From Vibrio tetraodonis (lineage in GTDB: Bacteria > Pseudomonadota > Gammaproteobacteria > Enterobacterales > Vibrionaceae): a stretch of 64,000 nucleotides of DNA. The stretch spans positions 35,924 through 99,923 of the forward strand of contig NZ_QLYY01000009.1 in the NCBI RefSeq assembly GCF_003350295.1, given 5' to 3'. The position numbers were made by a program, and so were the translations under genes. Shown here piece after piece: positions 54,746-62,688 of this stretch (positions are counted from its first letter, which is position 1; the number at the start of each line of letters is the position of its first letter). The notes under the pieces are model-generated. The model worked only from the letters and a program-made list of their open reading frames with translations, was not told the origin of the DNA and searched no databases.

Positions 54746-56467
54746 TTAATTATCCTGACTAACTTCAAAAGCCATACCACGATTCATTGGTACGAAGTAG
54801 TAATCATCTATTTGTTCTTCATAAGTCGCACCTACAGTGCCTATATAATGAAGTCCTCGACGACCAAAGCTAAAAGAGTCAAGATCCCAACCTAGTGAAC
54901 ATGCAAATGAACCTGCGGAGCTACACATCATGCTGGTCATATTAAGACCAGAGCCTAATGTTGCGATATGGTGACTGAGATTACGGTTATCATCGGCTGA
55001 TGTTTGAGGGTCAAACGCAAAACTTGGCATCCTTCGTGTGGCAATGGAATCCAATATTGCAACCGCCGCTCTTTCAAGAACATTGATGGCTATTTCACGC
55101 TTGAACCGTTTGGTAATCTCTTCACCTTTTTTACTGTCTGAGGTAAGCGTAATTTCAACCAAAGTATCGTATTCTTGGCGCTCACGAATTTTAGTTTTTA
55201 CGTAACTAAAGCTCATAAATCGACCACCTTTACTCTTTTTCAAGAACTCAATCATGGCTCGTTGATGTACTTTAGCTCTGTACCCCGCTCTACCCTGAAT
55301 TTCATAACTGTATGACAAAAATGGAGCAACATAACTTGCCAACTGCTGCTTGTTATCACTGTTAATTAAACAAGCCCCGTGCAGGTTTAAATTGATTTGA
55401 GAGTTAAATGCAGCAGGGAAAGCAGAGTGCGATTCTCGATATTGCACGATACTCGAAGAGGTTAGTTGGTCTATTGACTTTGGTTCTGGTTCGGACTTAT
55501 CGATATTCACCGTAGCAGTACCATAGCGCTCAAACTGTGGGGTGGTAATAGACATTACTGGCAGCATCATACGCTGAATATCATTAATGTCCGGTGACTG
55601 GAAATTAGCAACAAATTGAATCTCAGAACGCTTAGGATCGATGCTACGCCATTGCATACTTGCTAGCACATCTTCAGCATTGGCTCTCTTTTCAGCTAAA
55701 TAAGATGATTGATCCACTTTAAAGAGTAACTTTGCTGTACCACCAAAAGTCTCTGTATATTTGAGCAAGCGTTGCTCTATTGTTGAAAAGTAATCGTCAA
55801 CTTCAAGAGCCATCTGACTTATTTGATCACTATTTCTTTGAATAGAGATGTTTAGGTCAGCGATACGATTCTCCACTAGATCCACTTGCCTATTTAGATA
55901 CCCTACTCGAGATTGAATTCGACTTATTTGTCTGCGTAACGCATTTTTTTCGGAGGACAATGTCACAAAACTTTGACGCTCTATCGTACAGTCTTCCTCT
56001 GAAGCAATGTCTAAACAGCTGTGCAATATTTGCTGTGCAGAAGATAATTGGCTTTCAAGTACCTCATACTCGGCTTGCTCTTCGGCTAATTCACGCATAG
56101 CCAAAGGTATTAGTGCCTTTTTCGAATTAAGCGTAAGCCGTAAATCGGCAAAATTTTGTTCTAACTCAACTGACTGGCGTGCTAATTTATTCCTTTCTTG
56201 ATTTACTCGCTGCATTGCCTCTGCAATGCCTGAGTACCCATCCATTGAGCTATGATAATTATCGCAAAAATTTGAATTTGCTCGATATAAACTGTCTACC
56301 TTCACTTGACCAATATCAGGCAGGCCTACATAGGCAGTAGAACATGTTTCATCGAAATACATATTATTTGCTATGGCATTGGGTACACCACAACTTTGTA
56401 AACTAGGAATAGCATAAGCACTCAAGCTAGTCATACTCAACACTAGCCCTAAAGTTCGAATAGACAT
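54746..56467 (-). CDS. Cys-rich coiled-coil-hairpin exported protein, paralogue 3
   Basis: About 573 residues with a signal peptide (IRTLGLVLSMTSLSAYA, cleavage near 19). An N-terminal Cys-containing module follows (LQSCGVP, YFDETCSTAYVGLP, SNFCDNYH; Cys about 26, 42, 68), then a long coiled coil (about 75-240) with a Cys pair at what looks like a hairpin tip (LHSCLDIASEEDCTIE, Cys about 151 and 160). The C-terminal region is beta-rich with LNLHGACLIN, a charged strand-helix part (YVKTKIRERQEYDTLVEITL) and an ending DDYYFVPMNRGMAFEV. All these features recur in the two paralogues upstream. I know no family. ATG at 56467 with AAGGA; GTG 56470 is an alternative. Confidence 0.85.
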   Translation of the reverse strand: MSIRTLGLVLSMTSLSAYAIPSLQSCGVPNAIANNMYFDETCSTAYVGLPDIGQVKVDSLYRANSNFCDNYHSSMDGYSGIAEAMQRVNQERNKLARQSVELEQNFADLRLTLNSKKALIPLAMRELAEEQAEYEVLESQLSSAQQILHSCLDIASEEDCTIERQSFVTLSSEKNALRRQISRIQSRVGYLNRQVDLVENRIADLNISIQRNSDQISQMALEVDDYFSTIEQRLLKYTETFGGTAKLLFKVDQSSYLAEKRANAEDVLASMQWRSIDPKRSEIQFVANFQSPDINDIQRMMLPVMSITTPQFERYGTATVNIDKSEPEPKSIDQLTSSSIVQYRESHSAFPAAFNSQINLNLHGACLINSDNKQQLASYVAPFLSYSYEIQGRAGYRAKVHQRAMIEFLKKSKGGRFMSFSYVKTKIRERQEYDTLVEITLTSDSKKGEEITKRFKREIAINVLERAAVAILDSIATRRMPSFAFDPQTSADDNRNLSHHIATLGSGLNMTSMMCSSAGSFACSLGWDLDSFSFGRRGLHYIGTVGATYEEQIDDYYFVPMNRGMAFEVSQDN

Positions 56468-56486
56468 CACGATTTCCTTTTAAATA

Positions 56487-56504
56487 GCCTCCCGAATGGG
56501 AGGC
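56487..56504 (-). other. Intercistronic hairpin before paralogue 3
   Basis: GCCTCCC (56487-56493) and GGGAGGC (56498-56504) with a 4-base loop in the 45-base gap between paralogues 2 and 3, followed on the minus strand by TATTTAAAAGGA, which contains the ribosome site of paralogue 3. It may attenuate or fine-tune the last gene. Confidence 0.55.
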
Positions 56505-56512
56505 ATGGAAGG

Positions 56513-58255
56513 TTATTTAGCTTTAAAGCCAAATGTTTTATTCATTGGAATATAAAAATCTTCAGTTACAGTTTCTTCATATCTGTGTGAAATCTTCTGC
56601 TTATAATCAGTTATTTTCACACCAATGCTGGTGTTATCGATTACCCAACCTGCTGCACAAGTGTAGGCATCTGCGGTCGAGCACAATGCCGTTGATACAC
56701 CCGTGTTTTGTTCAAGGTTCGACTGCACCTGAACCGGTGGTTTAGGCTGTTCTGAAGGTGTTTCCGTACCATTCAATAATCCAGCGCTAGCTGGATCGAC
56801 GGTTTTACGAACAGCAATGGTGTCAAGAACCGCAATGGTCGCACGCTCAAGTAAGTTTTCTTGAAGCGTTCTTTTCACTTGTTGCTGTTCCAAAGTTCCT
56901 TCATAAGTTGAAGAAGTGAATTTAATTGATACATAAACATCAATATCTTGCTCTGCACGAATTTTATCTTTTACATAGCTGAAACCTACAAATCCTATAC
57001 TGGTTGTCTTTTCGACAAATGATATTACCGCTTCACGGTTTACCACTGCTTCATAAGAGACTTTACCTTTAAGCTCGTACGAAACTGAAACATAAGGGGC
57101 AACATGAGTAAGTAACTGTTTCTTTTCCGCCTGAGATACTGGACACGACCCATGTAAACTAAGTGTTACTGTTGATGGAAAGGAATCAGGGAATGGTTTA
57201 CTTAAGTTATCAAACTCATTATCAGAATACGTCGCTTTGGCAATTGGCACCGGCTCTCTTGGTGTACCAGTATCAGTGTTGTAATCAGATTGACTTGCCT
57301 CAAATACAGGGAAGTCAGGCGTGCCCACCACAATAACTGGGCTCAGTAGAGCGGTAAGCTGACGCTTTTCGATTTCATCTGATGGAACAATAAAACCAAT
57401 ACCCGCCTCACGAGGACGGATATCTCGCCATGTCATATTGTCATACTTGCCTTCCAACTCTTGCTTCTTTTGACGCACATATTCGGCATATTTTGTTTCA
57501 AACAGCAAGGTTGCATTACCGCCGTATGTCTTTGCGTATTTGTCTAACAAATCAAAAGAAGTTTCCATTGCAGCAGCAACAGAGCTCTTAATATTGAGTA
57601 GCTGCGCGAGTGCGTTATCATAATTGCTTTTCAAAGTATCTAGAGTAGACTGTAGAACAACCATTTTACGATTGATTGCGCGTTGCTCCGTTTTCGCAGC
57701 TGCAACATCAGATTTGATAGCTCTACGCTCCCGGGCTGCCGACGTAAATTCAGTTATTTCGTCCGCACAATCTGCTCTGTAGTCTATTGCAATTGCTTTA
57801 CATTCAAGAAGCGTGTCTCGAGCATCAACGTACTTTTGATCTGCAACCGCTTGCTCCTCTGAAAGATCCAGGATTTTCGTATCCGCGACCTCAAGATCAG
57901 CCTTTAGCACATTGAGCTCTACACGCTTATCATCCATGCTCTGAGTAATACTCAGAGTTTGCTTTGCAAGAGCATTACTTTGAGCAATTAAGTATTCATA
58001 GGTTTTCTGAGTATCAACGTACGAATCCATCGCACTATCGTAAGCATCACATAAAGATTCATTGGTTTTCGAAAAGTTGTCTACTGTTGCTTCACCAAAC
58101 GGTGGAAAACCGACATAAGCTTCCGTACAGGCTTCATTAAAGAAGATATTATCCGCCAGTCCAACGCTATCTTTACACTTAAATACACTTGGTACTGCCA
58201 ATGCGCTACTACTGACCATGGCAATACTTAATGCCACTGCTGTTTTTCTTAACAT
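56513..58255 (-). CDS. Cys-rich coiled-coil-hairpin exported protein, paralogue 2
   Basis: 580 residues with a signal peptide (LRKTAVALSIAMVSSSALA, cleavage near 20). It has the same plan as its paralogues: N-terminal module with Cys27, Cys43 (FFNEACTEAYVGFP) and Cys69 (ESLCDAYD); coiled coil about 75-235 with a Cys pair at the hairpin tip (LLECKAIAIDYRADCADE, Cys152 and Cys163); C-terminal part with LSLHGSCPVS, VSYELKGKVSYEAVVNREAVISFVEK, KDKIRAEQDIDVYVSI and the end EDFYIPMNKTFGFKAK. A Pro/Gln-rich loop (TETPSEQPKPPVQVQ, about 495-510) is its own. No family recognised. Located 50 bases after the anchored coiled-coil gene. Confidence 0.85.
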   Translation of the reverse strand: MLRKTAVALSIAMVSSSALAVPSVFKCKDSVGLADNIFFNEACTEAYVGFPPFGEATVDNFSKTNESLCDAYDSAMDSYVDTQKTYEYLIAQSNALAKQTLSITQSMDDKRVELNVLKADLEVADTKILDLSEEQAVADQKYVDARDTLLECKAIAIDYRADCADEITEFTSAARERRAIKSDVAAAKTEQRAINRKMVVLQSTLDTLKSNYDNALAQLLNIKSSVAAAMETSFDLLDKYAKTYGGNATLLFETKYAEYVRQKKQELEGKYDNMTWRDIRPREAGIGFIVPSDEIEKRQLTALLSPVIVVGTPDFPVFEASQSDYNTDTGTPREPVPIAKATYSDNEFDNLSKPFPDSFPSTVTLSLHGSCPVSQAEKKQLLTHVAPYVSVSYELKGKVSYEAVVNREAVISFVEKTTSIGFVGFSYVKDKIRAEQDIDVYVSIKFTSSTYEGTLEQQQVKRTLQENLLERATIAVLDTIAVRKTVDPASAGLLNGTETPSEQPKPPVQVQSNLEQNTGVSTALCSTADAYTCAAGWVIDNTSIGVKITDYKQKISHRYEETVTEDFYIPMNKTFGFKAK

Positions 58256-58305
58256 TAGTTAATTTTTCCTTTTGTCCTAAAGAGGTATGTTTTGTTTTTT
58301 TATTG

Positions 58306-58929
58306 TTAACTTTGCGATTTATCGTCTATGTTTCGCTTCTCCTCACTATCAATCTCTGCCATAAAGGCTTCCGCTTCTTTTATCATGGCTTCCAAGTCAT
58401 CCAGCTCGCTATTTAGTCGCTCCAATTCCTCTGGTGGATACAATTTAGCTAGCTCTCGAAATTGTCGCTGAGCTTGCTCAATACCCAAGCTATCGTGACG
58501 TTCAAAAATCTGCTTAATGACTTCCAGTTGTGTTTCATCAAAGGCTTCTTCGTTGATGCGAGAAATCAGCCCACTAGAATCAATAAACTCAGAAATTGCT
58601 GAAAATTCTGCCGCAAGTTCTTTGTCCGACAAATCTTTCGGCATGGAACCTGCGCTGAAAAATGTCTGAGCTTGGTCAATAAGCTCAGATGCTTGCTGTA
58701 TCTCTTGTGCTTCTGTTTTCGCCAAGGTAAGTGATGATGTGTTTTGTACATTTACATCGTCCGGGATCGCCTCTTGCTTAACGCTTTTTTCAAATAGTAC
58801 TACTGGCGATGTTTGTTCATTAGTGCTGGTACTCTGCGATTCAGACATATCAGAGTTGGAACTGAACCATTGATATCCTGCTAGACCTAACCCACCCGCA
58901 ATAACAATTGCAACTAACAGCTTTTTCAT
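58306..58929 (-). CDS. Membrane-anchored coiled-coil protein of the paralogue cluster
   Basis: 207 residues. One N-terminal membrane helix (KKLLVAIVIAGGLGLAGYQWF, about 2-22) acts as signal anchor. The exported part begins with a Ser/Thr-rich linker (SDMSESQSTSTNEQ) and goes on as charged helices to an acidic C-terminal coiled coil (LERLNSELDDLEAMIKEAEAF). No family recognised. Its ATG overlaps the stop of paralogue 1 (ATGA), so the two are translationally coupled, which argues for stoichiometric partners. It may tether the soluble paralogues to the inner membrane. Confidence 0.8.
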   Translation of the reverse strand: MKKLLVAIVIAGGLGLAGYQWFSSNSDMSESQSTSTNEQTSPVVLFEKSVKQEAIPDDVNVQNTSSLTLAKTEAQEIQQASELIDQAQTFFSAGSMPKDLSDKELAAEFSAISEFIDSSGLISRINEEAFDETQLEVIKQIFERHDSLGIEQAQRQFRELAKLYPPEELERLNSELDDLEAMIKEAEAFMAEIDSEEKRNIDDKSQS

Positions 58930-60608
58930 CTTTCCACCTCGAATGCGATCAATTTTGCCTGCGGAACAAGATACGACCCGCTGACACTCTCTGTGTAATA
59001 TTGAGCTACATCTCTTCTGTAATTATTGCCACGTGAAACAAAATCATCCTTAGCGTTGTGGCTAAATCTTTGCCATGTAAAAGACAGGCCTGGTGAGTCA
59101 AATGAACCTTCATAGCCTGCACTCATACCTGAACCACCAAGACCAGCGGCAATATCAAACGCAGCTTGAGGAGGCGTGGGCAGACGCTTTCCTAAACTAT
59201 CCATATAATGAAGTGCGGTGCGGTCTAGAATTGAACGGATCACCTTAGTTTTCATTTCTGGCGACAACACAGCCACATCAGATGATCCCGCATCAAAACG
59301 AATATCAATCAAGTGACTAAAATTGCGATGGTCTCTGATTTCAGTCCATTTTTTCTTCCAGAACCAACTACCTTTGGAGCGGTGAATTTCCAGATGTTCA
59401 ATCACAGCAGTACGATCCACTTTTGCGGTATAACCAAACGGCACTTCTACGCCATATTTAAAAAAGAGTGAAGGAGCAACCGTGGCAACCAATCCGTTTA
59501 AGTTACTACTGGATTGAACTTGACATGCTCCAATTGCATTGAGCTTTATTCCAGCTTGAAAGCGTTCTCTATTATTTAATGATGATGTCAACATATCACT
59601 GGACAGCGGCTGTTCTTGAGGTGGAATCGTATTCCCCGATTGATTCAAGCCCACTTGTGATTTCTGTGAATCACCAACAATATAGCTACCTAGAACGGGA
59701 AGCTGGTATTGAACTCTTTCAGCACTATCCATATTGTCAAATGGAGACAATACCGAAATATCGGTTTGCATCGCTGGCATCTTTTGCCAATCTAAACCTA
59801 AATGCGCATATTTATTTGCTAGTGCATCCACATGTGCCTGATGGCGTATATCAAAAGTAAATACCGCGTCTCCTGCTTCTGCGACCGCGTATTTAGCCAG
59901 CATTTCGCTAAGAGAATCTTCTAAACTTTTCATGGCATCGAGGTGCGCTTTGTTCCTGTATGTAAGTAGAGAGAGTTCTTCCTCCGCACTTAAAATCGCC
60001 CTGCGTGCTTGGTCAGCAATACCCTTGACTGGTCGGTATCCAACTCTCGCTTCACTGAGTTCCTTAGTAGCGAAGGTTAACTCAGCTCTCACTTCTGCAA
60101 CTTTGTCCTGCTCACTTTGGCATTGACTTGATGACTGTCGGCAATCTGATAATGCACGGCTAGCTACTCTGTATGCCTCCATCCATTGGTCCGCATATTC
60201 TTTTGCCATCTCATAATGAAAAACTTCTTCAGCATACTGGTCACGAACAGCGTAGACTTCAGCTTTTAAACTATTGATTCTACTTAATATAGAGGCCTTT
60301 CTCTCTATAAACTGACCTGCATTTTTATAAACGTCATTGATTTCATTAGTTACACGAACAATGGCATCTTCCGTAGACTGGTAATGGCCACACACATTCC
60401 TCCCATATGAGTTTGGCGTAAACACACCTTCGGTTGAAACACCTGTATCTTTGGGTAGTACATATGCTGTTGAACAAGACTGGTTAAAATATACAGTCCC
60501 ATCTTCAGGAAGAATGTTTAGGTGATTACAGTCATTTAAACTAGGCGTTGCAAAAACTGCCCAACTAGGAATAGTAAGTAATGCCAATGTCTTTGGGTAA
60601 AACCTCAT
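58926..60608 (-). CDS. Cys-rich coiled-coil-hairpin exported protein, paralogue 1
   Basis: 560 residues, first gene of the cluster, with a signal peptide (KTLALLTIPSWAVFA, cleavage near 20). N-terminal module with Cys27 (LNDCNHL), Cys45 (YFNQSCSTAYVLP) and Cys73 (NVCGHYQS); long coiled coil about 80-240 with a Cys pair at the hairpin tip (LSDCRQSSSQCQSE, Cys156 and Cys163); C-terminal half with LNAIGACQVQ, VPFGYTAKVDRTAVIEHLE and the end SYLVPQAKLIAFEVER. It is the most diverged of the three. The Gly-rich stretch near 490-505 (DIAAGLGGSGMSAGYEGS) is unlike the others. No family recognised. Confidence 0.85.
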   Translation of the reverse strand: MRFYPKTLALLTIPSWAVFATPSLNDCNHLNILPEDGTVYFNQSCSTAYVLPKDTGVSTEGVFTPNSYGRNVCGHYQSTEDAIVRVTNEINDVYKNAGQFIERKASILSRINSLKAEVYAVRDQYAEEVFHYEMAKEYADQWMEAYRVASRALSDCRQSSSQCQSEQDKVAEVRAELTFATKELSEARVGYRPVKGIADQARRAILSAEEELSLLTYRNKAHLDAMKSLEDSLSEMLAKYAVAEAGDAVFTFDIRHQAHVDALANKYAHLGLDWQKMPAMQTDISVLSPFDNMDSAERVQYQLPVLGSYIVGDSQKSQVGLNQSGNTIPPQEQPLSSDMLTSSLNNRERFQAGIKLNAIGACQVQSSSNLNGLVATVAPSLFFKYGVEVPFGYTAKVDRTAVIEHLEIHRSKGSWFWKKKWTEIRDHRNFSHLIDIRFDAGSSDVAVLSPEMKTKVIRSILDRTALHYMDSLGKRLPTPPQAAFDIAAGLGGSGMSAGYEGSFDSPGLSFTWQRFSHNAKDDFVSRGNNYRRDVAQYYTESVSGSYLVPQAKLIAFEVER

Positions 60609-61075
60609 TTAATTACCTTAATAATATAGATAAAAGAAACCGGCTAAATATTGAAATCGTTGGTGAGTTATGTAGTCAACACTATTTCATGGTTAGCCAT
60701 CACATTAAGAGTTTATATAATTAGCATGTAATTTAGCTGATAATTATATTCATCTAAATAATTAATAAACAAATACAAATCACATTTAATTAATCATTAA
60801 AAATTAATTTAATCAAAAAGAACAAAAAATAAGCACCTCAAATATTTTTGACATGAAATTAATATAAATATATTTATTGAAGCTCATTTAATTGAAACAG
60901 GTAATGCATTTAATAGAAAATCATTAAGGTCAAGAAAAAGATTATTTTTAGTTATAAAATCTTATATATAGGAAACCATTGCCATTTATCATTAAATACC
61001 AACATTATTAAAAATAAAAAAATCATTAAAAAGTTAAATTAATGCATCGGGTATCACATATTTATGCTTAGAAAA
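60609..61075. other. AT-rich divergent intergenic region
   Basis: Very low GC with many A/T tracts and no supported gene on either strand. It separates the divergent paralogue cluster and the BspA-like genes and presumably holds both promoters. Confidence 0.55.
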
Positions 61076-61108
61076 TATAATCGTAGAAATATCTACTGAT
61101 TATATTTT
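61076..61108 (+). other. AU-rich hairpin followed by T tract
   Basis: TATAATCGTAGA (61076-61087) pairs with TCTACtGATTATA (61092-61104; one bulged T) around AATA, then TTTTGTTTTTATTTTT. It has the form of a weak intrinsic terminator 150 bases ahead of the BspA-like gene, possibly ending a short untranslated transcript or acting in a leader. Confidence 0.35.
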
Positions 61109-61258
61109 GTTTTTATTTTTATAATAAACAGTGATAAAGACAGCTATAACCCATCAAAGATTAGCTCACTAATAGTCTCCATTATTGCTGAATAGGGTTG
61201 AGCATGCATTTGACTCTCTAATTTTTTCTTGACCTTTACCTAGGGGAAAATAACTACA

Positions 61259-62446
61259 ATGAATTCTGCAAAACACTATTGCAAAACCGCACTTGCCACA
61301 CTTTTATTAACCAGTAGTAACCTAGCGTTAGCGTCGACCTACACGTGCCCCGATGCCAAACCCAAATCACTGATAATCGAAGGCAAGCGAAAGTATCTGG
61401 TCGTCGATAACACGCTCGTCAGAGATCAAAAGCTGCTTAACCAATTACAAGATGGCACCATAAAGTTTTGTACCACTCACGTTACCGATATGAGCGTCCT
61501 GTTTGCAGATAGAAGAGACTTTAACACCGATATTAGTGATTGGGACACGCAAAATGTGACAACCATGATAGGTATGTTCAACCGCGCTGAAAAATTTAAT
61601 CAAGATATCGGCCAGTGGAATACACGAAAAGTCACCAATATGTCATGGATGTTTGCAGGAGCGAGCAATTTTAACCAAGACATTGGGCGCTGGAATACTG
61701 CCAATGTTACCAATATGCGTGAAATGTTTTTTGCCACACCATTTAACCAAAATATTGGCAATTGGTACACCTCCAGAGTAACAGATATGAGTTACATGTT
61801 TGCCAACGCAAGGGCATTTAACCAAGATATTGGGGACTGGAATACATCAAGAGTCCGCAGCATGAAGGCGATGTTTGGCATTACAGATAGCTTTATGAAC
61901 GAACAAGATAATACCATGGCATTTGACCAAGACATTAGCAATTGGAACACATCCCGAGTGAAAGACATGAGTATGATGTTCAGAAATGCTGATAAGTTCA
62001 ACCAGAACATTGGTCGCTGGGATACCTCCAATGTTACAGACATGCACAAAATGTTTAGCGGTGCAAAAAAGTTTAACCAAGACATTGGGGACTGGAGCAC
62101 GTTTAGGGTGAAAAACATGCAGGCCATGTTCAAAAATGCCGCCAGCTTTAACCAAGATATTGGTAACTGGAATACATCAAGTGTAAAAGACATGAGCGAC
62201 ATGTTTAACGATGCTCGAAATTTTAATCAAGATATTGGTGATTGGGATACTGCTCAAGTAAGAAGTATGAGCAAAATGTTCAATAATACTTTGAGCTTAA
62301 TTGTAGACGCAGGTATGCCAATGGTTATTGCTTGGGGGTTTAATCACGATATTAGCCAGTGGAATGTTAACCAAGTAGAGTCATTTGATAATTTCTCTGA
62401 AATGAGTCTTCTATCCGCTAAAAGAGCGCCCCAATTTAATCACTAA
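61259..62446 (+). CDS. BspA/DUF285 repeat surface protein
   Basis: 395 residues with a signal peptide (KTALATLLLTSSNLALAS, cleavage near 26) and a Cys pair in the short N-terminal domain (YTCPDAK, KFCTTHV). The remainder is about ten repeats of some 25 residues with the form FNQDIGxWNTxxVTxMxxMF, the BspA-like DUF285 pattern of secreted or surface proteins in bacteria and protists. No membrane anchor or LPXTG sorting motif. The ATG at 61259 has AGGGGA about 11 bases upstream. A hairpin terminator follows and a paralogue comes next. Function is not known; adhesion is a reasonable guess. Confidence 0.9.
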   Translation: MNSAKHYCKTALATLLLTSSNLALASTYTCPDAKPKSLIIEGKRKYLVVDNTLVRDQKLLNQLQDGTIKFCTTHVTDMSVLFADRRDFNTDISDWDTQNVTTMIGMFNRAEKFNQDIGQWNTRKVTNMSWMFAGASNFNQDIGRWNTANVTNMREMFFATPFNQNIGNWYTSRVTDMSYMFANARAFNQDIGDWNTSRVRSMKAMFGITDSFMNEQDNTMAFDQDISNWNTSRVKDMSMMFRNADKFNQNIGRWDTSNVTDMHKMFSGAKKFNQDIGDWSTFRVKNMQAMFKNAASFNQDIGNWNTSSVKDMSDMFNDARNFNQDIGDWDTAQVRSMSKMFNNTLSLIVDAGMPMVIAWGFNHDISQWNVNQVESFDNFSEMSLLSAKRAPQFNH

Positions 62447-62457
62447 ATTTGTGAGAA

Positions 62458-62482
62458 AATGGCCAGATATTAGCTGGCCATT
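62458..62482 (+). terminator. Hairpin after the first BspA-like gene
   Basis: AATGGCCAG (62458-62466) and CTGGCCATT (62474-62482), 9 bp with a 7-base loop, followed by ATTA. The second gene therefore probably has its own promoter. Confidence 0.6.
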
Positions 62483-62688
62483 ATTACAGCATTTATCAAT
62501 CAAAAAAAGTACCTAGCAACCTGAAAGAATATAACCAACATAAGCTGAAAAAACCAAAATGATTAAATAATCAGGATGATATATTTAATTAAACCAACCC
62601 TATTACTGCTTGTAGTGAGCTTCTATTAATAGCTTGTCAAGCTTTATATTTTTAATATTTACCCTCTATTAATCTCGGATAAAACTCT

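Noticed and set aside
61643..62202. Long minus-strand open frames opposite the BspA-like gene, and similar ones at 63079-63608
   Set aside because: Their periodic composition mirrors the coding repeats on the plus strand; no independent support.
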